Shown here: piece by piece, positions 23,162 to 30,476 of the stretch
Position numbering within the stretch: the stretch's first letter is position 1
Layout of the letters: every line of letters begins with the position of its first letter
Assembly: GCA_029010715.1 (NCBI GenBank)
Contig: JAQXKZ010000033.1
Location: forward strand, 1 to 37,081
Source of the DNA: Clostridiales bacterium
Lineage (GTDB): Bacteria > Bacillota > Clostridia > Oscillospirales > Oscillospiraceae
Length of the DNA: 37,081 nucleotides
Direction: 5' to 3'
The notes under the pieces: model-generated
Databases searched by the model: none
What the model saw: only the letters and a program-made list of their open reading frames with translations
What the model was told of the DNA's origin: nothing
Translations under genes and position numbers: made by a program

Positions 23162-23944
23162 TCAGTCAATATGTATGACCTTCCGGCAGAGGTCGTCGGC
23201 CGTGACGTTCACATTGTGATAGCGCTCGCGCTTCACCGTTGCGCCGCCGAGGTCTATGGCCTGCTTCGGGCAGTACTGCAGGCAGCTCAGGCAGCCTATG
23301 CAGTTTGTGCCGATGGAGGCTTTGCCGTTGACCAGCTCTATGTTGCCGCGCGGGCAGAGTTTCACGCACTGGCCGCAGCCGACGCATGCATCGCGCACGG
23401 TCATCTTCTCCGCCTTCTTTCCGGAGAGCGCGGGCCATCCCTTTGCTTCAATAGCGTTGACCGGATTGGACAGCGGCCGGCCGTTCAGGTGCTTTACGTA
23501 CAGGATGTCGTTGCCTATCTTCTTGGCGAGCTTCTCGGAGCGCGCCTGCGCGCTCTCCGCGTTCATCGGGGGCAGCATCAGCTTATGCGGGAGGAGCCAG
23601 ATGCAGGAGCACTGGTGTGATATCCCGGCCCAGTAGTCCAGCGGCACGATATCGTGTATCCTGCTCAGGCCCACGCCGGGATAGCCGGCAAAGCTGACGA
23701 CACCGAATGTATAGGACTCGGGGTCGACCTTCAAAGCGGAGACAAACTTCTCTACATCGCCGGGCAGGCCGCCGGCGTAGCACGGGAAAACGAAGCCGAC
23801 TCGCTTTGCCCCTCGCACATCCTTTATCTCAGGCTCGGAGCGCATCATGACTATGTCGGTATCGGTGAGGCACTTTGCAATGTTCTTCGCGATATCGAGG
23901 CAGTTACCGCTGCCGGAATAGCAGAATATAACGTTTTTGCTCAT
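23162..23944 (-). CDS. EFR1-type flavodoxin/ferredoxin protein
   Basis: A 260-residue electron-transfer protein. The N-terminal half is flavodoxin-like (FCYSGSGNCLDIAKNIA as FMN phosphate loop, FVFPCYAGGLP, VVSFAGYPG). The C-terminal part carries two 4Fe-4S motifs: Cys187, 190, 193, 197 (CVGCGQCVKLCP) and Cys215, 218, 221, 225 (CIGCLSCLQYCP). This arrangement is the EFR1 family common in anaerobic Firmicutes. The physiological partner is unknown. It has its own promoter, with an inverted repeat across the -35. Confidence 0.9.
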   Translation of the reverse strand: MSKNVIFCYSGSGNCLDIAKNIAKCLTDTDIVMMRSEPEIKDVRGAKRVGFVFPCYAGGLPGDVEKFVSALKVDPESYTFGVVSFAGYPGVGLSRIHDIVPLDYWAGISHQCSCIWLLPHKLMLPPMNAESAQARSEKLAKKIGNDILYVKHLNGRPLSNPVNAIEAKGWPALSGKKAEKMTVRDACVGCGQCVKLCPRGNIELVNGKASIGTNCIGCLSCLQYCPKQAIDLGGATVKRERYHNVNVTADDLCRKVIHID

Positions 23945-23986
23945 AATAGTTACCCCTTATACTTATTTTGCCTGTCCACCATATAT

Positions 23987-24015
23987 ATTGTACCTCGGAA
24001 AAGTCTGTGAAACAA
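23987..24015 (-). promoter_or_regulatory. Promoter of the EFR1 gene
   Basis: On the minus strand TTGTTT (24015-24010), 17 bases, TACAAT (23992-23987). Confidence 0.6.
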
Positions 24016-24030
24016 TATACAAATTCACAG
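24005..24030. promoter_or_regulatory. Inverted repeat over the EFR1 -35
   Basis: CTGTGAA and TTCACAG are separated by 12 bases and cover the -35 box. The arms resemble Rex or CRP half-sites, but the spacing fits neither. A possible operator. Confidence 0.45.
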
Positions 24031-24084
24031 CGTATGTAGTGGAGCGGCGGACAGGCAGGCCGCATTGCCTGATTTGCGGCAAGC

Positions 24085-24567
24085 TCAGAGGAAGAATATC
24101 GAGTCGTCGTTCTCGATCCAGTCGCTTACCGGAATGGTACGGTATTCGGCCGGGCTCACACGGATAACGACACGGTCTATGCCGGCGTTGATGATCTGGC
24201 GCTTGCACATCGAGCAGCTCATCGCATCCGGCAGCAGCTCATTCGTCATCGCGTCCCGGCCGACGAGGTATAAGGTAGCGCCTATCATATCGCGGCGGGA
24301 AGCGGAAATTATCGCGTTCGCTTCAGCGTGGACGGAGCGGCACAGTTCATAGCGCTCCCCGGAGGGTATCTTCAGCGTTTCGCGCGTGCAGGTGCCCAGA
24401 TCGGAGCAGTTGCGGCGGCCGCGCGGAGCGCCGTTATAGCCCGTCGAAATGATCTCGTCGTTGCGCACAATTATTGCGCCGTATTTGCGGCGCAGGCATG
24501 TGGAGCGCTCGAGCACTGCGTCGGCGATATCGAGATAGTAATTTTGCTTGCTGGTCCTGTTGTCCAT
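24085..24567 (-). CDS. comEB: Deoxycytidylate deaminase (ComEB-like)
   Basis: Zinc-dependent dCMP deaminase producing dUMP for thymidylate synthesis. The 160 residues match the family. Zinc and catalytic residues are visible: His80-Ala-Glu82 in VHAEANAI, and Cys118 and Cys121 in SCSMCKRQIINAGI. Other marks are YGAIIVRNDEIISTGYNGAPRG. GGAGGTG lies 6 bases before the ATG. It follows the PNPOx-like gene by about 33 bases and is probably co-transcribed with it. It may act in nucleotide salvage or in the competence-linked setting that gave the family its name; no com genes are near. Confidence 0.93.
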   Translation of the reverse strand: MDNRTSKQNYYLDIADAVLERSTCLRRKYGAIIVRNDEIISTGYNGAPRGRRNCSDLGTCTRETLKIPSGERYELCRSVHAEANAIISASRRDMIGATLYLVGRDAMTNELLPDAMSCSMCKRQIINAGIDRVVIRVSPAEYRTIPVSDWIENDDSIFFL

Positions 24568-24600
24568 ATGACACCTCCGGAATCGTCTGAATAAAGAATT

Positions 24601-25146
24601 TTATATGCCGTCAGACTCGTCAGTCTGTCCTGCCTTACTGTTTGCCGTTTCCGCCTCCATGTCCTTGGCGGCAGGGCTGTCCGGGAGGTTTCTCTTTCCC
24701 GTGAGCGTCTCAAGCACGATCTTTCCTATAAGCACATGTTCAAGCCCCATGCAGCCGTCGAGAGGATAATCCGAATACCCGTAGTGCTCCAGAATCAGTC
24801 CAAGCCCCTTCAGGACTTCTTCGGGAGCATCCACAAATCCGCCTGTCCCGAATCCGATCACGCTTTCGTAGCGCGCGGTTATCCCGTGCGCGGTTTTTTC
24901 GATACCCATGAATATATCGCCCTCGACGCACAGCTTTCGGCTTTGCTGCAGCATACTTATCTTCATACCCTGTTTGGCGCTGTGAAAATATACTGCCGGC
25001 TTTTCCCCTTCGGTATCCAGTCCGAACGAAACCGGGACCACATAGGGGTAATCCTCTCCCTGTATTCCGATGCGCAGCGTGCTGCACCTTGACAGAATAT
25101 CTGTTATCTCTTCCCTGTTCAGGACCTCTCTGTCTTTTCGTCTCAC
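24601..25146 (-). CDS. Pyridoxamine 5'-phosphate oxidase-like flavoprotein (NimA family)
   Basis: A small FMN-binding split-barrel protein of the NimA/PNPOx-like family, some members of which reduce nitroimidazoles. I begin it at GTG 25146, which gives the usual family opening MRRKDREV (181 residues). An ATG at 25182 adds 12 residues but lacks a ribosome binding site. Visible marks are LRIGIQGEDYPYVVPVSFG, AVYFHSAKQGMKISML and the C-terminal LEHVLIGKIVLETLTGKRN. The last 25 residues are polar and variable. The native substrate is unknown. Confidence 0.85.
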   Translation of the reverse strand: MRRKDREVLNREEITDILSRCSTLRIGIQGEDYPYVVPVSFGLDTEGEKPAVYFHSAKQGMKISMLQQSRKLCVEGDIFMGIEKTAHGITARYESVIGFGTGGFVDAPEEVLKGLGLILEHYGYSDYPLDGCMGLEHVLIGKIVLETLTGKRNLPDSPAAKDMEAETANSKAGQTDESDGI

Positions 25147-25283
25147 GGCATTTTCCGGCCTTTCGCGTTTTTTGCTAAGCATATCACGAAAATGTAAATA
25201 ATTCTATACCGCATATGACGAAATCCCGACATTTTTCCGGTTTTCCTTTTGCTTTAAACGGTCTTCACCGTTTATACACGGCT

Positions 25284-25312
25284 TTGGCGCACATTTGCGC
25301 AGGGAATATAAT
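25284..25312 (+). promoter_or_regulatory. Promoter of queH-queT-galU
   Basis: TTGGCG (25284-25289), 17 bases, TATAAT (25307-25312). The predicted leader is only about 35 bases, too short for a complete preQ1 riboswitch plus terminator. A TAAACGGT/ACCGTTTA hairpin at 25255-25274 lies upstream of the promoter. Confidence 0.6.
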
Positions 25313-25352
25313 TGTATGGATTTCTGAAGCGATCTGTGCTATCATATTAAGC

Positions 25353-26009
25353 ATGAACAGGAACTACCAGAAAGAATTGGATCGCATAATCCAGAAACGC
25401 GGCAGAAAAATGCCCCGTGTTTTGCTCCACAGCTGCTGCGGCCCGTGCTCAAGTTCCGTGCTTGAATACCTGACGCAGTATTTTGACGTCACTCTGCTGT
25501 GGTATAATCCCAATATCTATCCCCAGCAGGAGTTCGACCGCCGCTTCAAAACTCAGGTAAAGCTCATCGAGGACATGGGCCTTGCAGATAAAGTGAGCAT
25601 TTTGGCCGAGCCCCGGAAAAGTCAGGACTATTACGCGCGCATAAAGGGTCTTGAGAATGAACCGGAGGGCGGAAAACGCTGCACCGAATGCTTCCGCGTC
25701 CGTCTGCTGGAGACGGGTAAGCTCGCCCGGCAGTACGGCTTTGACTACTTTTGTTCGACCCTGACGCTGTCCCGGCACAAGGATGCCGTGCGCATAAACG
25801 ACCTCGGCGAGGAGATAGGACGCATGGTCGGCGTAAGCTGGCTGCCCTCGGACTTCAAGAAGCGCGACGGGGAAAACCGCTCGATCGAGCTGTGCGAAAA
25901 GTACAATGTCTACCGCCAGCTCTACTGCGGCTGTGAGTTCTCCCTGCACCGACGCGAGGAGACCGCGCAGGAAAAAACTGCTGCCCGGGAGGTCAACGAA
26001 GAAAAATGA
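25353..26009 (+). CDS. queH: Epoxyqueuosine reductase QueH
   Basis: QueH carries out the last step of queuosine formation, reducing epoxyqueuosine in tRNA; it is the non-cobalamin alternative to QueG. The 218-residue protein has the paired-cysteine motif LLHSCCGPCSS (Cys28, Cys29, Cys32), the second set KRCTECFRVRL, and a CGCEFS near the C-terminus, consistent with an Fe-S/metal-binding enzyme. The start at ATG 25353 (MNRNYQKELDRI) is chosen because upstream in-frame sequence lies in the promoter region. Its stop overlaps the queT start by 4 bases. Confidence 0.93.
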   Translation: MNRNYQKELDRIIQKRGRKMPRVLLHSCCGPCSSSVLEYLTQYFDVTLLWYNPNIYPQQEFDRRFKTQVKLIEDMGLADKVSILAEPRKSQDYYARIKGLENEPEGGKRCTECFRVRLLETGKLARQYGFDYFCSTLTLSRHKDAVRINDLGEEIGRMVGVSWLPSDFKKRDGENRSIELCEKYNVYRQLYCGCEFSLHRREETAQEKTAAREVNEEK

Positions 26010-26548
26010 AGATCAATATCCGCGCGCTCACCGCCGCCGCCGTCATCGGCGCGGCATACGCCGTACTCACCATGCTGCTCGCACCGATCAGCTACGGACC
26101 GCTGCAGTTCCGCGTCTCGGAGGCGCTGTGCATCATGCCGTATTTTCTTCCCTGCACCGCATGGGGGCTCTTTGCCGGCTGCGCCATTGCGAACATCCTC
26201 ACCGGTAACATATTTGACGTCATCTTCGGCTCGCTCGCCACACTGCTCGCTACGCTCATCGCCGCCGGTCTCGGCAGGCACAGCCGCGGCTTCTGGAGCA
26301 GATTCGCCGCCTGCAGCGCAAATGTCGTGATAAACGCCGTCGTCATCGGCGCGGTGATAACCTGCGCATACAACGGCCAGAACATATTCCGGCATATGGA
26401 CGTGTTCGCCATGAACGCGCTATACATTTTCCTCGGCGAGGCCGGCGTCATGTATATTATCGCTCTCCCACTCATGCGCTATCTCCCCGAAAAGCAGTTT
26501 TTCAGGGATTTTATAGAAAAGACAAATAACGGAAGATATAAAGAATAA
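26006..26548 (+). CDS. queT: QueT-family transporter (queuosine-precursor ECF S component)
   Basis: A 180-residue membrane protein with about five to six helices and the QueT marks TMLLAPISYGPLQFRVSEALCIMPYF and ANILTGNIFDVIFGSLATLLA. It is predicted to import queuine, preQ1 or preQ0 as the S component of an ECF transporter. The ATGA overlap with queH and shared function make a salvage pair: import, then tRNA queuosine maturation. De novo queCDEF genes are not in the window. galU follows 13 bases later. Confidence 0.92.
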   Translation: MKINIRALTAAAVIGAAYAVLTMLLAPISYGPLQFRVSEALCIMPYFLPCTAWGLFAGCAIANILTGNIFDVIFGSLATLLATLIAAGLGRHSRGFWSRFAACSANVVINAVVIGAVITCAYNGQNIFRHMDVFAMNALYIFLGEAGVMYIIALPLMRYLPEKQFFRDFIEKTNNGRYKE

Positions 26549-26561
26549 GAGGAGGTGCTGA

Positions 26562-27437
26562 ATGAAAGTAAGGAAAGCAATCATCCCCGCTGCCGGTCTG
26601 GGAACCAGACTGCTGCCCAACACAAAAAGCATACCCAAGGAAATGCTGCCTCTGGTGGACAAGCCTGTTCTTCAGTATATTGTCGAGGAGGCTGTCTCCG
26701 CCGGTGTTGAGGAGATACTCATTATCACAAATCGCGGCAAATCCCCGATAGAGGACTACTTTGACTATGCCCCCGATCTTGAGGCGCGTCTGATCGCCGA
26801 CGGCAAGGCAAAGGAAGCCCGCACCGTCCGGGAGGTGGCCGACATGGCCGACGTATTCTTCCTGCGGCAGAAGGAGACAAAAGGTCTGGGCCACGCCATA
26901 TGGCGCGCCAAGAGCTTTGTCGGCAACGAGCCTTTCGGCATACTGCTCGGAGACGATATTATGCTCAGCGAAACCCCCGTCCTCAAGCAGCTCGTCGATG
27001 CCGCCGAGGCCAACAACTGCAGCGCCATAGCCGTGCGCGAATTTCCCGGAGAGGAGATATGCAAATACTCCTCGGTCAAGATGGACGAGAAGCTCTCTGA
27101 CCGCGTCTACCGAATCGGCGATATGAACGAGAAGCCCACCATGGAGGAGCGGCTCTCGAACTACGCCATTATGGGCCGTTATGTGCTGACTCCCGCTATC
27201 TTTGACATTCTCGCAAACACGCCTCCCGGACGCAACAACGAGATCCAGCTCACCGACGGCATGAAGCAGCTGTGCCGCATTGAGCCGATGTGCGCCGTCG
27301 ATTTTGAGGGCAAGCGCTACGACACCGGCAACCTCAAGGGCTATCTCGAGTCGATCATAGACTTTGCTCTGAAAAACGAGGAGGCCGGCGAATGGCTGCG
27401 CCAGTTTATCATCGACAAAGCGGAGACATTAAAATAA
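26562..27437 (+). CDS. galU: UTP-glucose-1-phosphate uridylyltransferase
   Basis: GalU makes UDP-glucose, precursor of envelope glycans. The 291 residues match the family: N-terminal IPAAGLGTRLLPNTKSIPKE (nucleotide-binding loop and catalytic Lys), QKETKGLGHAIWRA, GILLGDDI, and FEGKRYDTGNLKGYL near the C-terminus. AGGAGGTG lies 6 bases before the ATG. It is the third gene of the queH-queT transcript and ends at a strong terminator. Its UDP-glucose could supply the galactose and glycan enzymes elsewhere in the window. Confidence 0.96.
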   Translation: MKVRKAIIPAAGLGTRLLPNTKSIPKEMLPLVDKPVLQYIVEEAVSAGVEEILIITNRGKSPIEDYFDYAPDLEARLIADGKAKEARTVREVADMADVFFLRQKETKGLGHAIWRAKSFVGNEPFGILLGDDIMLSETPVLKQLVDAAEANNCSAIAVREFPGEEICKYSSVKMDEKLSDRVYRIGDMNEKPTMEERLSNYAIMGRYVLTPAIFDILANTPPGRNNEIQLTDGMKQLCRIEPMCAVDFEGKRYDTGNLKGYLESIIDFALKNEEAGEWLRQFIIDKAETLK

Positions 27438-27470
27438 GACCTTAAATACGCATATTATCATATTATACGG

Positions 27471-27510
27471 CAGCCCGGGACTGCATAAATGCAGCCCCGG
27501 GCTGTTTTTT
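27471..27510 (+). terminator. Terminator after galU
   Basis: CAGCCCGGG(A)CTGCAT and ATGCAG(C)CCCGGGCTG form a long stem with one mismatch, followed by TTTTTT. Confidence 0.92.
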
Positions 27511-27570
27511 GCCGGAAAAACCGAAATTAAGTTCCGCCATGTTTTTCGCGCCCCAAAGCGCCGGCTCCGG

Positions 27571-29031
27571 TCACACTATTTCGTGGCCGCGCTCCAGAAG
27601 CATTTTGTCCTTGAGCGCCATGAGCGTCTCCGAGAGATCGACGTAATACTGGTGCGGATAGTCAAAGCGCTTGACCTCCGGCCAGAGCCTTGCCACCTGA
27701 GCCGCGCACCTGTCCTTGATCTCGCCCAGCGTCGGAAGCTCATACACAAGCTCGCCGTTTTTAAACACCTGAACCTGAAGCTCAACAGCCTCAAAGCAAT
27801 CGAGCGTCTTTCTCTTCCAGCGGTCGTGCGGGTCGCATATCTCTATAGCGCCGGAATCGTCCACGGTTTCGTCTCTCATGCAGATGTAATCGGCCTCGGC
27901 CATGCCGGTCTGGCGGTCGAAGAAACGGTACACCTTCTTGAAGCCCGGATTTGTGATCTTACCCACGTTCTCGCTGAGCTTGATTTTGGGAATGATATTG
28001 CCGTCGGAATCCTCAACGGCGCAGAGCTTGTACACGCCGCCGAACACCGGTGAGCTGCGCGAGGTTATGAGCCTCTCGCCGACGCCGAAGGAGTCGATCT
28101 TCGCGCCCTGATATATAAGCTCGGTTATGAGCCTCTCATCGAGAGAATTTGACACGGTGATGGTGCATTCGGGCCAGCCGGCCTCATCGAGCATCTGACG
28201 CGCCTTCTGGGTCAGATAGGCCATATCGCCGGAGTCGAGGCGAATGCCGCATTTTGTGATGCCCATGGGCCTGAGCACGGCGTTAAATGCGCGGATCGCG
28301 TTGGGAATGCCGGATTTGAGCGTATTGAAGGTGTCGACCAGCAGCACGGCGTTTTTCGGATAGGTCTTGCAGTAGCTGACAAATGCCTCATACTCCGAAT
28401 CGAACATCTGCACCCATGAGTGCGCCATGGTGCCCGCCGCAGGAACGCCGTATATCTGGTCGGAAACGGTGCAGGCAGTGCCGGCGCAGCCGCCGATGAA
28501 CGCGGCCCTCGCACCCGTAACGGCTCCGGCGATGCCCTGCGCCCGGCGCGAACCGAATTCCAGCACGGCGCGGCCCTGCGCCGCGCGGCAGACGCGGTTT
28601 GCCTTAGTGGCAATAAGGCTCTGATGATTCAGCTCCAGCAGCATATAGGTCTCCAGCAGCTGGGCCTGTATCGCGGGGGCACGGACCGTTATGACCGGCT
28701 CCATGGGAAAGATGGGCGTACCTTCGGGTATGGCCCAGATATCGCCGGTAAAACGGAAGTTCTTCAGGTAGTCGAGAAAACCCTCGTCAAACAGTCCGCG
28801 GCCTCTGAGATAGCTGATGTCCTCCTCGTCAAAGTGAAGCTTCTGAACATAGTCAACTATCTGTTCCAGGCCGGCGGCAATGGCATAGCCGCCCTTATCC
28901 GGCACTTCCCGGTAAAAAATGTCGAAGTAGCATATTTTATCCTGCATACCCTCGGCATAATAGCCGTTGCCCATGGTCAGCTCATAGAAGTCGCACAGCA
29001 TTGTAAGATTTATCCCGTTTGCGCTTTTCAT
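27571..29031 (-). CDS. pncB: Nicotinate phosphoribosyltransferase
   Basis: PncB converts nicotinate and PRPP (with ATP) to nicotinate mononucleotide in NAD salvage. The 486-residue protein begins MKSANGINLTMLCDFYELTMG at ATG 29031, with GGAGG 6 bases upstream; an upstream ATG at 29079 has no such site. Visible marks are GYAIAAGLEQ, EFGSRRAQG, the autophosphorylated His204 in TMAHSWVQMF, GIRLDSGDMAYL and FGVGERLITS. It is a single-gene unit with its own promoter, converging on galU. Confidence 0.95.
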   Translation of the reverse strand: MKSANGINLTMLCDFYELTMGNGYYAEGMQDKICYFDIFYREVPDKGGYAIAAGLEQIVDYVQKLHFDEEDISYLRGRGLFDEGFLDYLKNFRFTGDIWAIPEGTPIFPMEPVITVRAPAIQAQLLETYMLLELNHQSLIATKANRVCRAAQGRAVLEFGSRRAQGIAGAVTGARAAFIGGCAGTACTVSDQIYGVPAAGTMAHSWVQMFDSEYEAFVSYCKTYPKNAVLLVDTFNTLKSGIPNAIRAFNAVLRPMGITKCGIRLDSGDMAYLTQKARQMLDEAGWPECTITVSNSLDERLITELIYQGAKIDSFGVGERLITSRSSPVFGGVYKLCAVEDSDGNIIPKIKLSENVGKITNPGFKKVYRFFDRQTGMAEADYICMRDETVDDSGAIEICDPHDRWKRKTLDCFEAVELQVQVFKNGELVYELPTLGEIKDRCAAQVARLWPEVKRFDYPHQYYVDLSETLMALKDKMLLERGHEIV

Positions 29032-29096
29032 ATCATACCTCCGCAAGCTATATATATCTGTGTTGTGTTTTTCTCGCAAAGATCTTTATCATATTT

Positions 29097-29125
29097 ATTA
29101 TATATTCTGCACTGGAATAAGGCAA
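29097..29125 (-). promoter_or_regulatory. Promoter of pncB
   Basis: On the minus strand TTGCCT (29125-29120), 17 bases, TATAAT (29102-29097). Confidence 0.75.
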
Positions 29126-29175
29126 GTTATTTGTGCAGAGTGTTAATTAATTATCTTTTTTGGGTGCTATTACAG

Positions 29176-29204
29176 TTGACTTTGCTGATTTTTTGGTATA
29201 TTCT
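29176..29204 (+). promoter_or_regulatory. Promoter of the galactokinase-family gene
   Basis: TTGACT (29176-29181), 17 bases, TATTCT (29199-29204); TATATT with 15-base spacing overlaps it. Confidence 0.6.
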
Positions 29205-29255
29205 GATAAGCAGTGAAAGTTGGCTTTTTTAGTTTTACACAGAGGTAAGGCGAAG

Positions 29256-30335
29256 ATGAAAAAAGAGTTTTTCGTCCCCGGCAGGATGGAGCTTTCCGGC
29301 AACCATACAGATCATCAAAAAGGCCGCATTCTCGCTTCGGCGGTCGATCTGGGCCATACCGCCGTGTGCGAACCAAACGGCAGCAAGGTCATTCATATCC
29401 AGTCGGAAGGTTTCAGGACCTTTGACCTGCGCGTGGACCATTTGGCTGTGCGCACGACAGAGTTCGGCACGCCGCAGTCACTGGTCCGCGGTGTTCTCAA
29501 CGCTTTTTCGGCGCTCGGTCTCCGTACCGGCGGATTTAACGCCTCTATCACAAGTACGCTGCCTGTCGGTGCGGGGCTCAGCTCTTCGGCCGCGTTCTCT
29601 GTTCTTATCGGCAAGATACTCAATGACCTCTTTAACGGCGGAAGGCTACCCGCGATAGTCATAGCCCGGGCCGGCCTTGAGTCCGAGAACAAGTATTTTG
29701 GTAAACCCTGCGGTATCATGAGTCAGATCGCCTGCGCTTTCGGCCGCACGGTGTACGTTGATCTCGAGACCGGTGAAATTGAGCCGATCAGTGTGGACTT
29801 CGACTCCATGGGGCTGACCATGTGCCTGACTGATACCGGCGGCAGTCATGCGGGTCTTGACACCTCTTATGCCCGTATCCCGGCAGACATGAAATATATA
29901 GCCAATCTGTTTGACAAGGGCGTGCTGGGCGACGTTGATCCGGCGGAATTTCGCAGCAAGGGCTGGGATCCCTCAGACCGTCCCGTTCGCCGTGCAATGC
30001 ACTTTTTCGACGAAAATGACCGCGTTCCAAAAATGCGCGACGCGCTGAAGGCCGGGGACGGCCTGACATACATGAGGCTTATGAACGAATCCGGGCGCAG
30101 CTCGGAGCAGCTTCTCAACAACATAATCACCAGCGCTACCGGGGACACCAAACTTGCCCAGGGACTGGAGCTTTCAAAAAAGCTGCTTGAAGGCAGGGGT
30201 GCATGGCGCGTCCACGGCGGCGGTTTTGCCGGCTGTGTGCAGGCGCTCATGCCCACGGATATGTTCGCCGGCTATAAGGCCGGGATGGAGAAGGTTTTCG
30301 GCGTTGGCAGCTGCCGGAAGGTGCATCCCGTCTGA
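29256..30335 (+). CDS. Galactokinase-family (GHMP) protein with altered active site
   Basis: A 359-residue GHMP kinase of galactokinase type. It has the N-terminal sugar-binding signature FVPGRMELSGNHTDHQKG, the ATP loop LPVGAGLSSSAAF (102-114) and the C-terminal WRVHGGGFAGCVQAL. Two departures stand out. The motif expected to read CGIMDQ reads CGIMSQ (Ser156), so the Asp that acts as catalytic base in galactokinases is missing. GEHTD is GNHTD, the latter also seen in other Firmicute members as I recall. The start at ATG 29256 follows AGGCGAAG. The gene may encode a kinase for a different sugar, a weak enzyme or a sensor. No galT/galE is adjacent. Confidence 0.82.
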   Translation: MKKEFFVPGRMELSGNHTDHQKGRILASAVDLGHTAVCEPNGSKVIHIQSEGFRTFDLRVDHLAVRTTEFGTPQSLVRGVLNAFSALGLRTGGFNASITSTLPVGAGLSSSAAFSVLIGKILNDLFNGGRLPAIVIARAGLESENKYFGKPCGIMSQIACAFGRTVYVDLETGEIEPISVDFDSMGLTMCLTDTGGSHAGLDTSYARIPADMKYIANLFDKGVLGDVDPAEFRSKGWDPSDRPVRRAMHFFDENDRVPKMRDALKAGDGLTYMRLMNESGRSSEQLLNNIITSATGDTKLAQGLELSKKLLEGRGAWRVHGGGFAGCVQALMPTDMFAGYKAGMEKVFGVGSCRKVHPV

Positions 30336-30440
30336 GTCTTCCGCGGCGGTCTGTCCAATTTCAGGCAGGCTCTTTGCCTCTCAAACTCCCCCTCTGCCCG
30401 CTTGTCACTCTGATTGGCAGCGTTCCTTTGACAGTCTGAC

Positions 30441-30476
30441 AGGCGTGACTGACCGGATCAGTCACGCCTGTTTTTA
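30441..30476 (+). terminator. Terminator after the galactokinase-family gene
   Basis: AGGCGTGACTGA and TCAGTCACGCCT form a 12-bp stem with a 5-base loop, followed by GTTTTTATTTT. The T-run overlaps the stop codon of the convergent CLC gene. Confidence 0.92.
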
